Assembly: GCA_003480725.1 (NCBI GenBank)
Contig: QUJQ01000010.1
Coordinates: 8,179-72,178, forward strand
Direction of reading: 5' to 3'
Length of the DNA: 64,000 bases
DNA from: Clostridiaceae bacterium AM27-36LB
GTDB lineage: Bacteria; Bacillota; Clostridia; Lachnospirales; Lachnospiraceae
Positions 46,164 through 53,888 of this stretch are shown piece after piece. Position 1 is the stretch's first letter. Each line of letters opens with the position of its first letter. The notes below the pieces were generated by a model. The model saw nothing but the letters and a program-made list of their open reading frames with translations. It was not told the origin of the DNA and made no database searches. The translations under genes and the position numbers were made by a program.

Positions 46164-47572
46164 AAGATGTGGAAATGAGAGATGGATCCGCAGGCAGCTG
46201 TGGAAAAAGTAAAGAAATAGTGGAAGCCCAGCGTACCTATTATATGGAAGGAAAGACTCGTGCCCTGTCGGCGCGGATCGACGCGCTCAATCGTCTGGAG
46301 CAGTCCATTTTAACATATGAGCAGGAGCTTTATCAAGCATTACGATCCGATCTTGGAAAATCAAGAGCAGAATCCTATATGTGTGAAGTGGGGCTGACTT
46401 TATCAGAGCTTCGGTATGTGAGACGTCATGTGAAGAGCTGGAGCAGGAACAGACGGGTGCACACCCCGCTGGCACAGTTCCATGCAGCAAGCTTTACGGT
46501 GCAGGAGCCATATGGGGTGGTGCTCATTATGTCTCCGTGGAATTACCCGATGCTCCTGACGCTGGAGCCATTGATCGGAGCACTGGCAGCGGGCAACTGC
46601 TGTGTGCTGAAGCCGTCTGCCTATTCACCGGCGACTTCAGCTGTGATGGCGAAACTGATCCGGGAAGCATTTCCTTCAGACTATGTGACTGTGATAGAAG
46701 GCGGCAGGAAAGAAAATGAAGATCTTCTGAATCAGAAATTTGACTATATTTTTTTCACCGGTGGTGTGAATGTGGGAAAACTGGTCATGGAGAAGGCAAG
46801 TACTCACCTGACTCCGGTGACGCTGGAGCTGGGAGGCAAGAGTCCCTGCATCGTGGATCATACCGCGAACATTCCGCTGACTGCCAGACGGCTGGTATTT
46901 GGAAAATATTTGAACTGTGGACAGACCTGTGTGGCACCGGACTATGTGCTGGTGGAAAAGGCGGTGAAAGAGAAGCTTCTGACCTGTATCAAGGAAGAGA
47001 TCAGAAGGATGTTTGGCGAGCATCCCTTAGAAAACCCGGATTATGGAAAGATGATCAATCAGAAGCATTTTGACCGAGTTCGTGGACTCATTGATCCAAT
47101 GAAACTGGTGGTAGGTGGTCAGGCCCAGGAGGAGACACTCCGCATTGCACCGACCGTGCTTGCTGATGTGACAGCGGAGGATCCGGTTATGCAGGAAGAG
47201 ATCTTTGGCCCGGTTTTACCGGTCATACCGGTAAAGGATATAGAGGAAGCCATTCGGTTTGTGCAGGAACGACCGAAACCTCTGGCACTCTATGTATTTA
47301 CAGAAGGCAAGCGGACCGAACAGCGGATACTGACGGAGACCTCTTATGGAGGCGGCTGCATCAATGATACCATTATTCATCTGGCAACTTCCGAGATGGG
47401 CTTTGGCGGCGTTGGCAACAGCGGTATGGGTTCTTATCATGGAAAGAAAAGCTTTGATCTGTTCAGCCATGAGAAGAGCATTGTGAAGAAATCCACCTGG
47501 ATGGATCTGCCCATGCGGTATCAGCCATATACCGGCTGGAAAGAGAAACTGGTGCGGATGTTTGTACGTTAA
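46157..47572 (+). CDS. Aldehyde dehydrogenase (NAD(P)-dependent)
   Basis: The 471-residue class 3-like aldehyde dehydrogenase shows the cofactor segments MSPWNYPMLLTLEPL and FTGGVNVGKLVM, the general-base Glu in TLELGGKSP and the catalytic Cys in NCGQTCVAPDY. The end EIFGPVLPV and FGGVGNSGMGSYHGK is typical, with no membrane anchor. It overlaps the alcohol dehydrogenase gene, suggesting the two enzymes work on the same aldehyde. GAGGGGG precedes the ATG. Hairpin terminator follows. Confidence 0.92.
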   Translation: MVKDVEMRDGSAGSCGKSKEIVEAQRTYYMEGKTRALSARIDALNRLEQSILTYEQELYQALRSDLGKSRAESYMCEVGLTLSELRYVRRHVKSWSRNRRVHTPLAQFHAASFTVQEPYGVVLIMSPWNYPMLLTLEPLIGALAAGNCCVLKPSAYSPATSAVMAKLIREAFPSDYVTVIEGGRKENEDLLNQKFDYIFFTGGVNVGKLVMEKASTHLTPVTLELGGKSPCIVDHTANIPLTARRLVFGKYLNCGQTCVAPDYVLVEKAVKEKLLTCIKEEIRRMFGEHPLENPDYGKMINQKHFDRVRGLIDPMKLVVGGQAQEETLRIAPTVLADVTAEDPVMQEEIFGPVLPVIPVKDIEEAIRFVQERPKPLALYVFTEGKRTEQRILTETSYGGGCINDTIIHLATSEMGFGGVGNSGMGSYHGKKSFDLFSHEKSIVKKSTWMDLPMRYQPYTGWKEKLVRMFVR

Positions 47573-47574
47573 GA

Positions 47575-47614
47575 AAGAGCCATGTACATGTTTCAAAATA
47601 TGTGCATGGCTCTT
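47575..47614 (+). terminator. Terminator after the aldehyde dehydrogenase
   Basis: AAGAGCCATG (47575-47584) and CATGGCTCTT (47605-47614) form the stem, extended by inner GTACAT/ATGTGC pairing. Confidence 0.7.
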
Positions 47615-47623
47615 AATCACATC

Positions 47624-47652
47624 TTGACGTTTCCTGGGATTTGTTGCAGTAT
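47624..47652 (+). promoter_or_regulatory. Promoter for the tcdA operon
   Basis: TTGACG (47624-47629), 17 bases, CAGTAT (47647-47652), with the overlapping GTATAA as an alternative -10. Confidence 0.45.
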
Positions 47653-47683
47653 AAGAGGGAACAAATGAGATGAGGAGAAATAA

Positions 47684-48475
47684 ATGCTGAATCAATTTTC
47701 AAGAACCGAGTTACTGCTTGGAAAAGATAATATGGAGAGACTGGCGAATGCCAGAGTTGCTGTGTTCGGTGTCGGCGGTGTCGGCGGATATACGGTGGAG
47801 GCTCTTGCCAGAAGCGGTGTGGGCACTCTTGATCTGATCGATGATGACAAAGTATGTCTGACCAACATTAACCGTCAGATTCTCGCAACCCGCAGTACCG
47901 TTGGAAAATACAAGGTGGATGTGGCCAGAGACCGGATCCTGGACATCAATCCCCATGCGGTGGTCAACACCTATAAGACCTTTTATATGCCTGATAATGC
48001 AGAGCAGTTTGATTTTACCCAGTATGATTATGTGGTGGATGCCATTGATACAGTGACTGGAAAGATCGAGCTTGTGGAGCAGGCGAAGCGGGCAGGAACG
48101 CCCATCATCAGTTCCATGGGAGCAGGCAATAAGATGGATCCGTCTGCTTTTGAAGTGGCAGATATCTACAAGACCAGCGTGTGTCCGCTGGCGAAGGTCA
48201 TGCGCCGGGAGCTGAAGAAGCGCGGTATCAGAAAGTTAAAAGTTGTATATTCCAAAGAGCAGCCGCTGGAGCCCATTGATGATATGGCTATCAGCTGCCG
48301 CGAGCACTGCATCTGCCCGCCGGGAGCAGTCCGTAAATGCACGGAGCGCCGGGCAATTCCGGGCAGCAATGCATTCGTGCCGTCCGTGGTGGGACTGATC
48401 ATTGCCGGAGAAGTGGTGAAGGATCTGACCAATGCAGACACCCGGGCAAAGGTGAAAACGGGAGGAAAAGCATGA
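47684..48475 (+). CDS. tcdA: tRNA threonylcarbamoyladenosine dehydratase (ThiF/E1-like)
   Basis: ATP-dependent cyclisation of t6A to ct6A at position 37 of ANN-decoding tRNAs. The 263-residue protein shows the E1-like nucleotide loop FGVGGVGGYTVEALARSG, the DDDKVCLTNINRQ segment and the VVDAIDTV region. A Cys-rich stretch (CREHCICPPGAVRKC) is typical of TcdA/YgdL. In other bacteria it works with the CsdA-CsdE sulfur pair. Its stop codon overlaps the start of the rhodanese-TtcA gene by four bases (ATGA). Confidence 0.92.
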   Translation: MLNQFSRTELLLGKDNMERLANARVAVFGVGGVGGYTVEALARSGVGTLDLIDDDKVCLTNINRQILATRSTVGKYKVDVARDRILDINPHAVVNTYKTFYMPDNAEQFDFTQYDYVVDAIDTVTGKIELVEQAKRAGTPIISSMGAGNKMDPSAFEVADIYKTSVCPLAKVMRRELKKRGIRKLKVVYSKEQPLEPIDDMAISCREHCICPPGAVRKCTERRAIPGSNAFVPSVVGLIIAGEVVKDLTNADTRAKVKTGGKA

Positions 48476-49677
48476 AGACCATTACCATAGAAGAACTGGA
48501 ACAACTGACTCCCGGGTCTGTGACCATCGTAGATGTGCGCCCGGCAGATACGTATCAGAGAGGAACCTTCGAGGGAGCCATCAATGTTCCCATGAAGGAA
48601 TTTGTTGACCGCTACGAAGAGATCCCGAAGGATAAGCCTGTGTGGGTTCTGTGTCACACAGGTGAGCGGAGCCTTGATTATGTGGAACTGCTCTGTTCCC
48701 ATGGATATGATGCGGGAAATATTACCGGAGGTTACCGCGCATATCTGCGTCTGCAGCTGGAGCGCTTCATGAAAGAAGAGGACGCAAGAAAAGAAAAGAC
48801 CAAGGAGATCGAGCGAAGCTTGATTAAAAAATTCCGGAAATCCATCTGGAGAAGTTTTACGCGTGCGATCCAGAAATATGATCTGATCCAGGAGGGGGAC
48901 AAGATCGCAGTCTGCATCTCCGGCGGAAAGGATTCCATGCTCATGGCGAAGCTCATGCAGGAGCTGCAGCGACATGGAAAATTCCCGTTTGAGCTTGTAT
49001 TTCTGGTGATGAATCCAGGTTACAATGAGGACAACTGGAAGATCATTCAGGATAATGCAAAGCTTTTGGATATTCCGCTGACCGTCTTTGAGAGCGATAT
49101 TTTCAATATTGTGGCAGAAGTGGATCGCAATCCCTGTTATCTGTGTGCCCGCATGAGAAGAGGCTATCTCTATTCCCATGCCAAGGAGCTGGGATGCAAC
49201 AAGATCGCGCTGGGACATCATTTTGATGATGTGATCGAGACGATCCTCATGGGGATGCTTTATAGCGGAAAAGTAGAGACCATGATGCCGAAGCTTCACA
49301 GCAAGAATTTTGAAGGGATGGAATTGATTCGCCCACTTTATATGGTAAAAGAAGCAGATATTGAGGCCTGGAGAGACTACCATCAGCTGCATTTTATCCA
49401 GTGTGCGTGCCGCTTTACAGAGAACTGTGCTACCTGCGGTGGTGAAAAAGGTTCCAAGCGTGATGAGATGACGGAGCTGATCAAGCATTTCCGTCAGGTC
49501 AGCGATGTGATCGAGTATAACATTTTTAACAGTGTACACAACATCAATCTTCGGACGGTGATCGGATATCATAAGGATGATCAGGAGTACAATTTCCTGG
49601 ATGATTATGATGAGTGGGGACGTAAGGACGCAGATGGAGAAGATCGTAAAGGATTTTTTGGAAAATCAGAATCTTAA
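48472..49677 (+). CDS. Rhodanese domain fused to TtcA-like tRNA-thiolation ATPase
   Basis: The 401-residue fusion starts with a rhodanese domain (about 1-100) whose active-site loop VLCHTGERS carries the persulfide Cys. From about 125 an N-type ATP pyrophosphatase follows with CISGGKDSML, CYLCARMRRGYL, ALGHHFDDVIET and CACRFTENCATCGGEKG. These cysteines match the TtcA-type CxxC and cluster ligands. The combination would let one protein carry sulfur and transfer it to tRNA (inference). The start at 48472 follows GGAGGAAAAGC and overlaps tcdA. The end overlaps hydE by 44 bases. Confidence 0.88.
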   Translation: MKTITIEELEQLTPGSVTIVDVRPADTYQRGTFEGAINVPMKEFVDRYEEIPKDKPVWVLCHTGERSLDYVELLCSHGYDAGNITGGYRAYLRLQLERFMKEEDARKEKTKEIERSLIKKFRKSIWRSFTRAIQKYDLIQEGDKIAVCISGGKDSMLMAKLMQELQRHGKFPFELVFLVMNPGYNEDNWKIIQDNAKLLDIPLTVFESDIFNIVAEVDRNPCYLCARMRRGYLYSHAKELGCNKIALGHHFDDVIETILMGMLYSGKVETMMPKLHSKNFEGMELIRPLYMVKEADIEAWRDYHQLHFIQCACRFTENCATCGGEKGSKRDEMTELIKHFRQVSDVIEYNIFNSVHNINLRTVIGYHKDDQEYNFLDDYDEWGRKDADGEDRKGFFGKSES

Positions 49678-50674
49678 AAAGGATGAGTTTGTGGAACTGA
49701 TCCGCGCGTATAAGGAGCCGGAAGCAGTGGAAGCCTTAAAGACCCGGGCCGTGGAGCTTCGGAAGAAATACTATGGGGATCAGGTATTTACCAGAGGACT
49801 CATTGAATTTACCAATTACTGTAAAAATGACTGCTATTATTGTGGAATCCGTAAGAGTAACCGAAATGCAGACCGTTACCGGCTGACGGAGGAAGAGATC
49901 CTGACCTGCTGTGAAAATGGCTATGAACTGGGATTTCGTACCTTTGTGCTGCAGGGTGGCGAGGATCCGTACTATACGGATGAACGGATGGAATCTATCA
50001 TCCGCAAGATCAAGAAGGGCTGGCCGGACTGTGCATTGACCCTGTCTATCGGGGAGAAATCCTATGATAGTTACAAGCGGTTCAAAGAGGCAGGGGCGGA
50101 CAGGTATCTGCTGCGCCATGAGACCGCAGATGAGGTTCATTATGGCCAGCTTCATCCAGAAAATCAGAAGCTGTCCGAACGGATGGATTGTCTGTGGAAT
50201 CTCAAAAAGCTGGGCTACCAGGTGGGAGCTGGCTTTATGGTAGGCAGTCCGGGGCAGACGGACGACTGCCTGGCAGAGGATCTGGTATTTCTACAAAAGC
50301 TTAAGCCTCAGATGGTCGGGATCGGACCTTTTATCCCACATCATGACACCAGGTTTGCGCAGGAACCGGCAGGCAGTGTGGAACTGACGCTGTATCTGTT
50401 GTCAGTGATCCGTATTATGCTGCCGAAGGTATTGCTTCCGGCGACCACGGCGCTTGGCACCATGGATCCACGAGGAAGAGAAAAGGGATTGGAGCGGGGA
50501 GCCAATGTGGTGATGCCCAATCTGTCACCGGTGAAGAACCGGAAAGCGTATGAACTTTATGACAATAAGATCTGCACCGGCGAGGAAGCGGCGGAATGCA
50601 GAGGATGCCTGTCACGCAGAGTGGAGAGTGTGGGGTATCATCTGGTCAGTGACCGCGGCGATGCAGTGGAATGA
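49634..50674 (+). CDS. hydE: [FeFe]-hydrogenase maturase HydE (radical SAM)
   Basis: The 346-residue radical SAM enzyme has the cluster motif NYCKNDCYYCGIR (CxxxCxxC), VLQGGEDPYYTDE, LSIGEKSYDSYKRFKEAGADRYLLRHET and GFMVGSPGQT. These are the HydE/BioB-like family motifs. HydE builds the dithiomethylamine ligand of the hydrogenase H-cluster with HydF and HydG, which are not in this window. The ATG at 49634 lies inside the fusion gene; the frame is open further upstream but without a better site. Coupling to tRNA-sulfur genes may be only convenience. Confidence 0.88.
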   Translation: MEKIVKDFLENQNLKKDEFVELIRAYKEPEAVEALKTRAVELRKKYYGDQVFTRGLIEFTNYCKNDCYYCGIRKSNRNADRYRLTEEEILTCCENGYELGFRTFVLQGGEDPYYTDERMESIIRKIKKGWPDCALTLSIGEKSYDSYKRFKEAGADRYLLRHETADEVHYGQLHPENQKLSERMDCLWNLKKLGYQVGAGFMVGSPGQTDDCLAEDLVFLQKLKPQMVGIGPFIPHHDTRFAQEPAGSVELTLYLLSVIRIMLPKVLLPATTALGTMDPRGREKGLERGANVVMPNLSPVKNRKAYELYDNKICTGEEAAECRGCLSRRVESVGYHLVSDRGDAVE

Positions 50675-50750
50675 GTGCTGCAGGTCAGCGCATGGCGGAG
50701 GACCGGGCACTGCAGGAGCAGTGAACTGCACATGGAAAAGGAGAAGAAAT

Positions 50751-51029
50751 ATGAAATTCACATATCCGGCAATTATCAGAAAGCTGGACAACGGAACATG
50801 GAAAGCATGGCTTCCGGATCTGGCCTGCTGTGAAGCAGTGGGGGATACTCTGGATGATGCCATTGAAGAAGTTAATGCAGCAGTCTATGACTGGATCAGT
50901 TTGGAGCTGTCTGAGGACGAGGCGGACCTTCCGCCTGTATCCGACATGGATGACCTGGACACCATCGAGGGCGACGTGACCAGAAATATTTGTGTCAATA
51001 TCCGGTTGTTTGATGGATGGGATGAGTAG
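50751..51029 (+). CDS. HicB-like antitoxin-family protein (solitary)
   Basis: A 92-residue protein with the partial RNase H fold of HicB: FTYPAIIRKLDNGTWKAWLPDLACCEAVGDTLDDAIEE, then an acidic loop and a NICVNIRLFD strand. There is no HicA-like toxin gene within reach on either side, so it is either an orphan or a regulator. The start at 50751 follows AAAGGAGAAGAAAT. No C-terminal DNA-binding domain was seen. It lies between hydE and the M20 operon. Confidence 0.75.
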   Translation: MKFTYPAIIRKLDNGTWKAWLPDLACCEAVGDTLDDAIEEVNAAVYDWISLELSEDEADLPPVSDMDDLDTIEGDVTRNICVNIRLFDGWDE

Positions 51030-51054
51030 AAGTTGTTATATTTGCACAAAAAAA

Positions 51055-51110
51055 TTACGGAAATTGGTAAAAAGCGTCAATATCCGTAAAGAAAATGTCA
51101 AAATCCGTTA
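51055..51110. promoter_or_regulatory. Three 14-bp motifs phased at 21 bp
   Basis: GTCAATATCCGTAA (51076-51089), GTCAAAATCCGTTA (51097-51110), and an inverted copy TTACGGAAATTGGT (51055-51068). Start positions are exactly 21 bases apart (two helical turns). They sit directly upstream of an extended -10, TGAGATAAT (GATAAT 51133-51138), for the M20/DUF3100 operon. They look like binding sites for one regulator on one face of the helix. Confidence 0.6.
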
Positions 51111-51154
51111 TGGCTTGTAACCCTGATCTGTGAGATAATAAGAACACAGAAAAC

Positions 51155-51208
51155 AAAGAGGTTTTTTTCGCAAAGTTTGATAACTCTGTGGAAAGAACCT
51201 CTTTTTTT
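51155..51208 (+). terminator. Leader terminator ahead of the M20 peptidase gene
   Basis: AAAGAGGTT (51155-51163) pairs with AACCTCTTT (51196-51204), followed by TTTT, all between the promoter and the start codon at 51235. CACAGA (51145-51150) can pair with TCTGTG (51185-51190) as an alternative interleaved stem. It is a likely attenuator. Confidence 0.6.
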
Positions 51209-51234
51209 AACCAAAAATGAAGGGAGAATGTAAA

Positions 51235-52449
51235 ATGGCAGAACTGACAGAAATCTCCGGGAAAGTACGACAGTACATGAAGGAGCATGAAGAGGAATTT
51301 CTTGGGCAATTTCGTCATCTGCACCAGCATCCGGAACTTAGTTTTCAGGAACATGAGACCACAGCCTACATTAAGAAAAAACTGGAGGGCTGGGGAATTG
51401 AAATCCTGGATATCGGACTTGAGACCGGTGTGGTCGGACTTTTGAAAGGGGGAAAGGAAGGACCGTGTATTGCACTTCGTGCGGACATTGATGCACTTCC
51501 GGTGCTGGAAGAATCGACAAGTGAGTATCCGTCACAGAACAAGGGCGTGATGCATGCCTGTGGTCATGACACACACATGGCATCTCTGCTGGGGGCGGCC
51601 CAGATCCTGGCAGAATTTCGTGATGAACTGAATGGAAGTGTCAAATTTCTGTTCCAGCCTGCAGAAGAGATCAATCTTGGCGCCAAGAAGATGATGGAAC
51701 TGAATTGTCTGGAAAATCCAAAGGTGGATGCAATCTTTGGTATGCACAATTCACCGGAGATCCCGGTAGGAACTGTGGCAGTCAAAAATGGACCACTGAT
51801 GGCGGCCGTGGATCGTATTATTTTCACCATTAAGGGTCATGGCGGACATGGCGGGATTCCGCAGCGTAATGTGGACCCGATCGTGGCAGCTGCAGCGATC
51901 ATTCAGGCGACACAGACTGTAGTGAGCAGGAATGTAAGTCCAATCGATTCGGCAGTTATCTCTATCTGCAATGTAAAAGCAGGAGAAGGAACCACCAATA
52001 ATGTTACACCGGACGAAGTGAAGATGTATGGAACTGTACGTACTTATCGGAAAGAGGTACAGGCTATGATCGACAGACGGCTTCATGAGATCACGGAAAG
52101 CATCAGCACTGCTTACGGGTGTGAGGGAACACTGGAATATCTCTATGAGCTGGCAGTGACAGACAATAACCCGATACTCTATGATATTGCTCATGCGGCA
52201 GTATGCGATACAGGAGCTGAGCCGGTAGATCCTATTCCCTCAACGGGTGGAGAAGATTTTTCCGTTTTTACATCGCAGTCAGATGTACCTGGATTTTTCT
52301 ACTGGTTAGGCGTGAGAAATCCGGATAAGGATTGCGTATATTCATGGCACAGTCCGCATTTTAAGGCGGATGAACCGGCCATTGCCATTGGTGCGGGAAC
52401 GTATGCCATGTCCGTATTTGAAGCTGTTGATGCACTTGCCAAAAAGTAA
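51235..52449 (+). CDS. M20 family metallopeptidase/amidohydrolase
   Basis: The 404-residue cytoplasmic di-zinc amidohydrolase has QHPELSFQEHETTAYI, the metal-binding HACGHDTHMA, the catalytic PAEE in QPAEEINLGAKKM and the dimerisation-domain His in GHGGHGGIPQ. A SWHSPHF end is also typical. It matches aminoacylase/IAA-amino acid hydrolase/AbgB-type enzymes that remove an acyl group from an amino acid. The start at 51235 follows GGGAGAATGTAAA; an in-frame ATG at 51217 is weaker. First gene of an operon with two membrane proteins that may import the substrate. Confidence 0.92.
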   Translation: MAELTEISGKVRQYMKEHEEEFLGQFRHLHQHPELSFQEHETTAYIKKKLEGWGIEILDIGLETGVVGLLKGGKEGPCIALRADIDALPVLEESTSEYPSQNKGVMHACGHDTHMASLLGAAQILAEFRDELNGSVKFLFQPAEEINLGAKKMMELNCLENPKVDAIFGMHNSPEIPVGTVAVKNGPLMAAVDRIIFTIKGHGGHGGIPQRNVDPIVAAAAIIQATQTVVSRNVSPIDSAVISICNVKAGEGTTNNVTPDEVKMYGTVRTYRKEVQAMIDRRLHEITESISTAYGCEGTLEYLYELAVTDNNPILYDIAHAAVCDTGAEPVDPIPSTGGEDFSVFTSQSDVPGFFYWLGVRNPDKDCVYSWHSPHFKADEPAIAIGAGTYAMSVFEAVDALAKK

Positions 52450-52465
52450 CGAGGAGGAATGAACT

Positions 52466-53281
52466 ATGGAGAATGCAAAGAAAATATTGAAATGCTGGCC
52501 GTTGCACGTGACACTGTTGATTGTAGTAGTTGCCTGTGAGTGGATTAATACAATCAAAATCCCGACACCTGTTGGAAATATTTTATTGCTTCCAATGTTG
52601 TATGCGATTGTGATCACTCTGGTGCTTTCTCTTCAGAAACCGATCAAATGGATGAAGCAGGAAGCATCTGAGGTGAGCAGTGATTTTGTGGTTTTTGGTA
52701 TTTCACTGTTTCTGGCGAAGGTTGCAGTCACCAGTGGAACTCAGATCCAGCAGGTGATCGAAGCCGGACCAGCATTAATCCTTCAGGAGTTTGGCAATCT
52801 AGGAACAATTGTTCTGGCACTGCCGTTTGCATTGCTTCTTGGATTCAAGAGAGAATCAGTTGGTATGACTCACTCTATCTGCCGTGAGCCGAATGTTGGC
52901 TACATCGCACAGAAATATGGTCTGAACTCTCCAGAAGGACGTGGTGTAATGACCACTTATGTAGTTGGAACTTTGGTAGGAACTATTTTCATGGGTGTGA
53001 TGGCAAGCTTCCTTGCAACGATCAATATTCTTCATCCCTACGCGTTGGCTATGGCCTGTGGCGTCGGAAGCGGCAGTATGATGGCAGCATCTTCAGCATC
53101 CCTGGCTGCAGTCTTCCCTGAGATGGCTGATCAGATCACGGCTTATGCAGGAACCAGTAATGTATTGTCCAATGCGGATGGTATTGTAATGACGGTATTG
53201 ATCGGCCTTCCGATGTGTAATTTCCTGTATAAAAAGCTGGCTCCGCTGTTTCATGGAAAAGATGCAGGAAAGACAGAATAG
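52466..53281 (+). CDS. DUF3100 family membrane protein
   Basis: The 271-residue integral membrane protein shows the DUF3100 pattern: about eight hydrophobic segments, ILLLPMLYAIVITLVLSL, RESVGMTHSICREPNVGYIAQKYG, and a small-residue stretch ACGVGSGSMMAASSASLAAVFPE. The sequence is typical of clostridial transporters of unknown substrate. It lies between the M20 enzyme (16 bases) and a second membrane protein (17 bases), so it is probably a subunit of the uptake system for the peptidase substrate (inference). Confidence 0.85.
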   Translation: MENAKKILKCWPLHVTLLIVVVACEWINTIKIPTPVGNILLLPMLYAIVITLVLSLQKPIKWMKQEASEVSSDFVVFGISLFLAKVAVTSGTQIQQVIEAGPALILQEFGNLGTIVLALPFALLLGFKRESVGMTHSICREPNVGYIAQKYGLNSPEGRGVMTTYVVGTLVGTIFMGVMASFLATINILHPYALAMACGVGSGSMMAASSASLAAVFPEMADQITAYAGTSNVLSNADGIVMTVLIGLPMCNFLYKKLAPLFHGKDAGKTE

Positions 53282-53298
53282 AGAGGGAGGACTGACAG

Positions 53299-53787
53299 AT
53301 GAAAAAACTGACATTGGATAAAGTAGTTGAATATGTGCTGATCCTGGCAATTACCATGGTACTGGTTCTTATTGGTAACTGTATCAATACGATCACAGAT
53401 GGCAATCCGGATACGTTTATATCGGTTCTGGATGGAATTCCTGGTATGTTGATCTTATTTGGTATCGCATTAGTAAGCCTTTGCATTGCACAGTACACAC
53501 CGAAGATTCCGGCAATCATTTATATCACTGTCTTTGGAATTCTGCTGGCGATGCCTTATAACACTGTGACCGGTCCGTATGTGGCAGAACAGGTGGCAAA
53601 GATCGGACTTCTTCCGGCAGCTTGTCCGGTACTGGCATATGCCGGTGTGTCTATCAGTAAAGACTGGGTAGAGTTCAAAAGAATCGGCTGGAAAGGAATC
53701 CTTGTTTCTATTCTTGTTATGATCGGTACTTATATTGGGTCTGCAGTGATCGCACAGCTTATTCTGAAAGCACAGGGTATCATCTAA
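53299..53787 (+). CDS. Membrane partner of the DUF3100 protein
   Basis: The 162-residue protein has four or five hydrophobic segments: VVEYVLILAITMVLVLIGN, GIPGMLILFGIALVSLC, AIIYITVFGILLAMP and GILVSILVMIGTYIGSAV. No conserved catalytic motif is seen. It follows the DUF3100 gene directly and is probably the second half of the same transporter. GAGAGGGAGGACTGACAG precedes the ATG. The mobile element begins within about 50-100 bases of its stop, so anything formerly downstream is separated from it. Confidence 0.7.
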   Translation: MKKLTLDKVVEYVLILAITMVLVLIGNCINTITDGNPDTFISVLDGIPGMLILFGIALVSLCIAQYTPKIPAIIYITVFGILLAMPYNTVTGPYVAEQVAKIGLLPAACPVLAYAGVSISKDWVEFKRIGWKGILVSILVMIGTYIGSAVIAQLILKAQGII

Positions 53788-53833
53788 ATGGATGGATTTT
53801 GATGTTTGTGTAAAAACAGAAGTAAACATCGGT

Positions 53834-53846
53834 GTACAAGGGGTAC
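53834..53846. other. Candidate attachment site at the left end of the right-hand element
   Basis: GTACAAGGGGTAC is a near-palindrome 42 bases beyond the recombinase stop codon. It shares CCCTTGTA (complement) with the junction at 138-153. The gap 53788-53888 has no gene. Assignment is by position and this partial match. Confidence 0.4.
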
Positions 53847-53888
53847 AAACAAGATAAAATAGAAATGAGGGGCGATAGAGCGGAAATG

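Noticed and set aside
48166..49572. 468-residue minus-strand frame
   Set aside because: It lies opposite tcdA and the rhodanese-TtcA gene, which have clear catalytic motifs; no ribosome site or family match was seen for the shadow.
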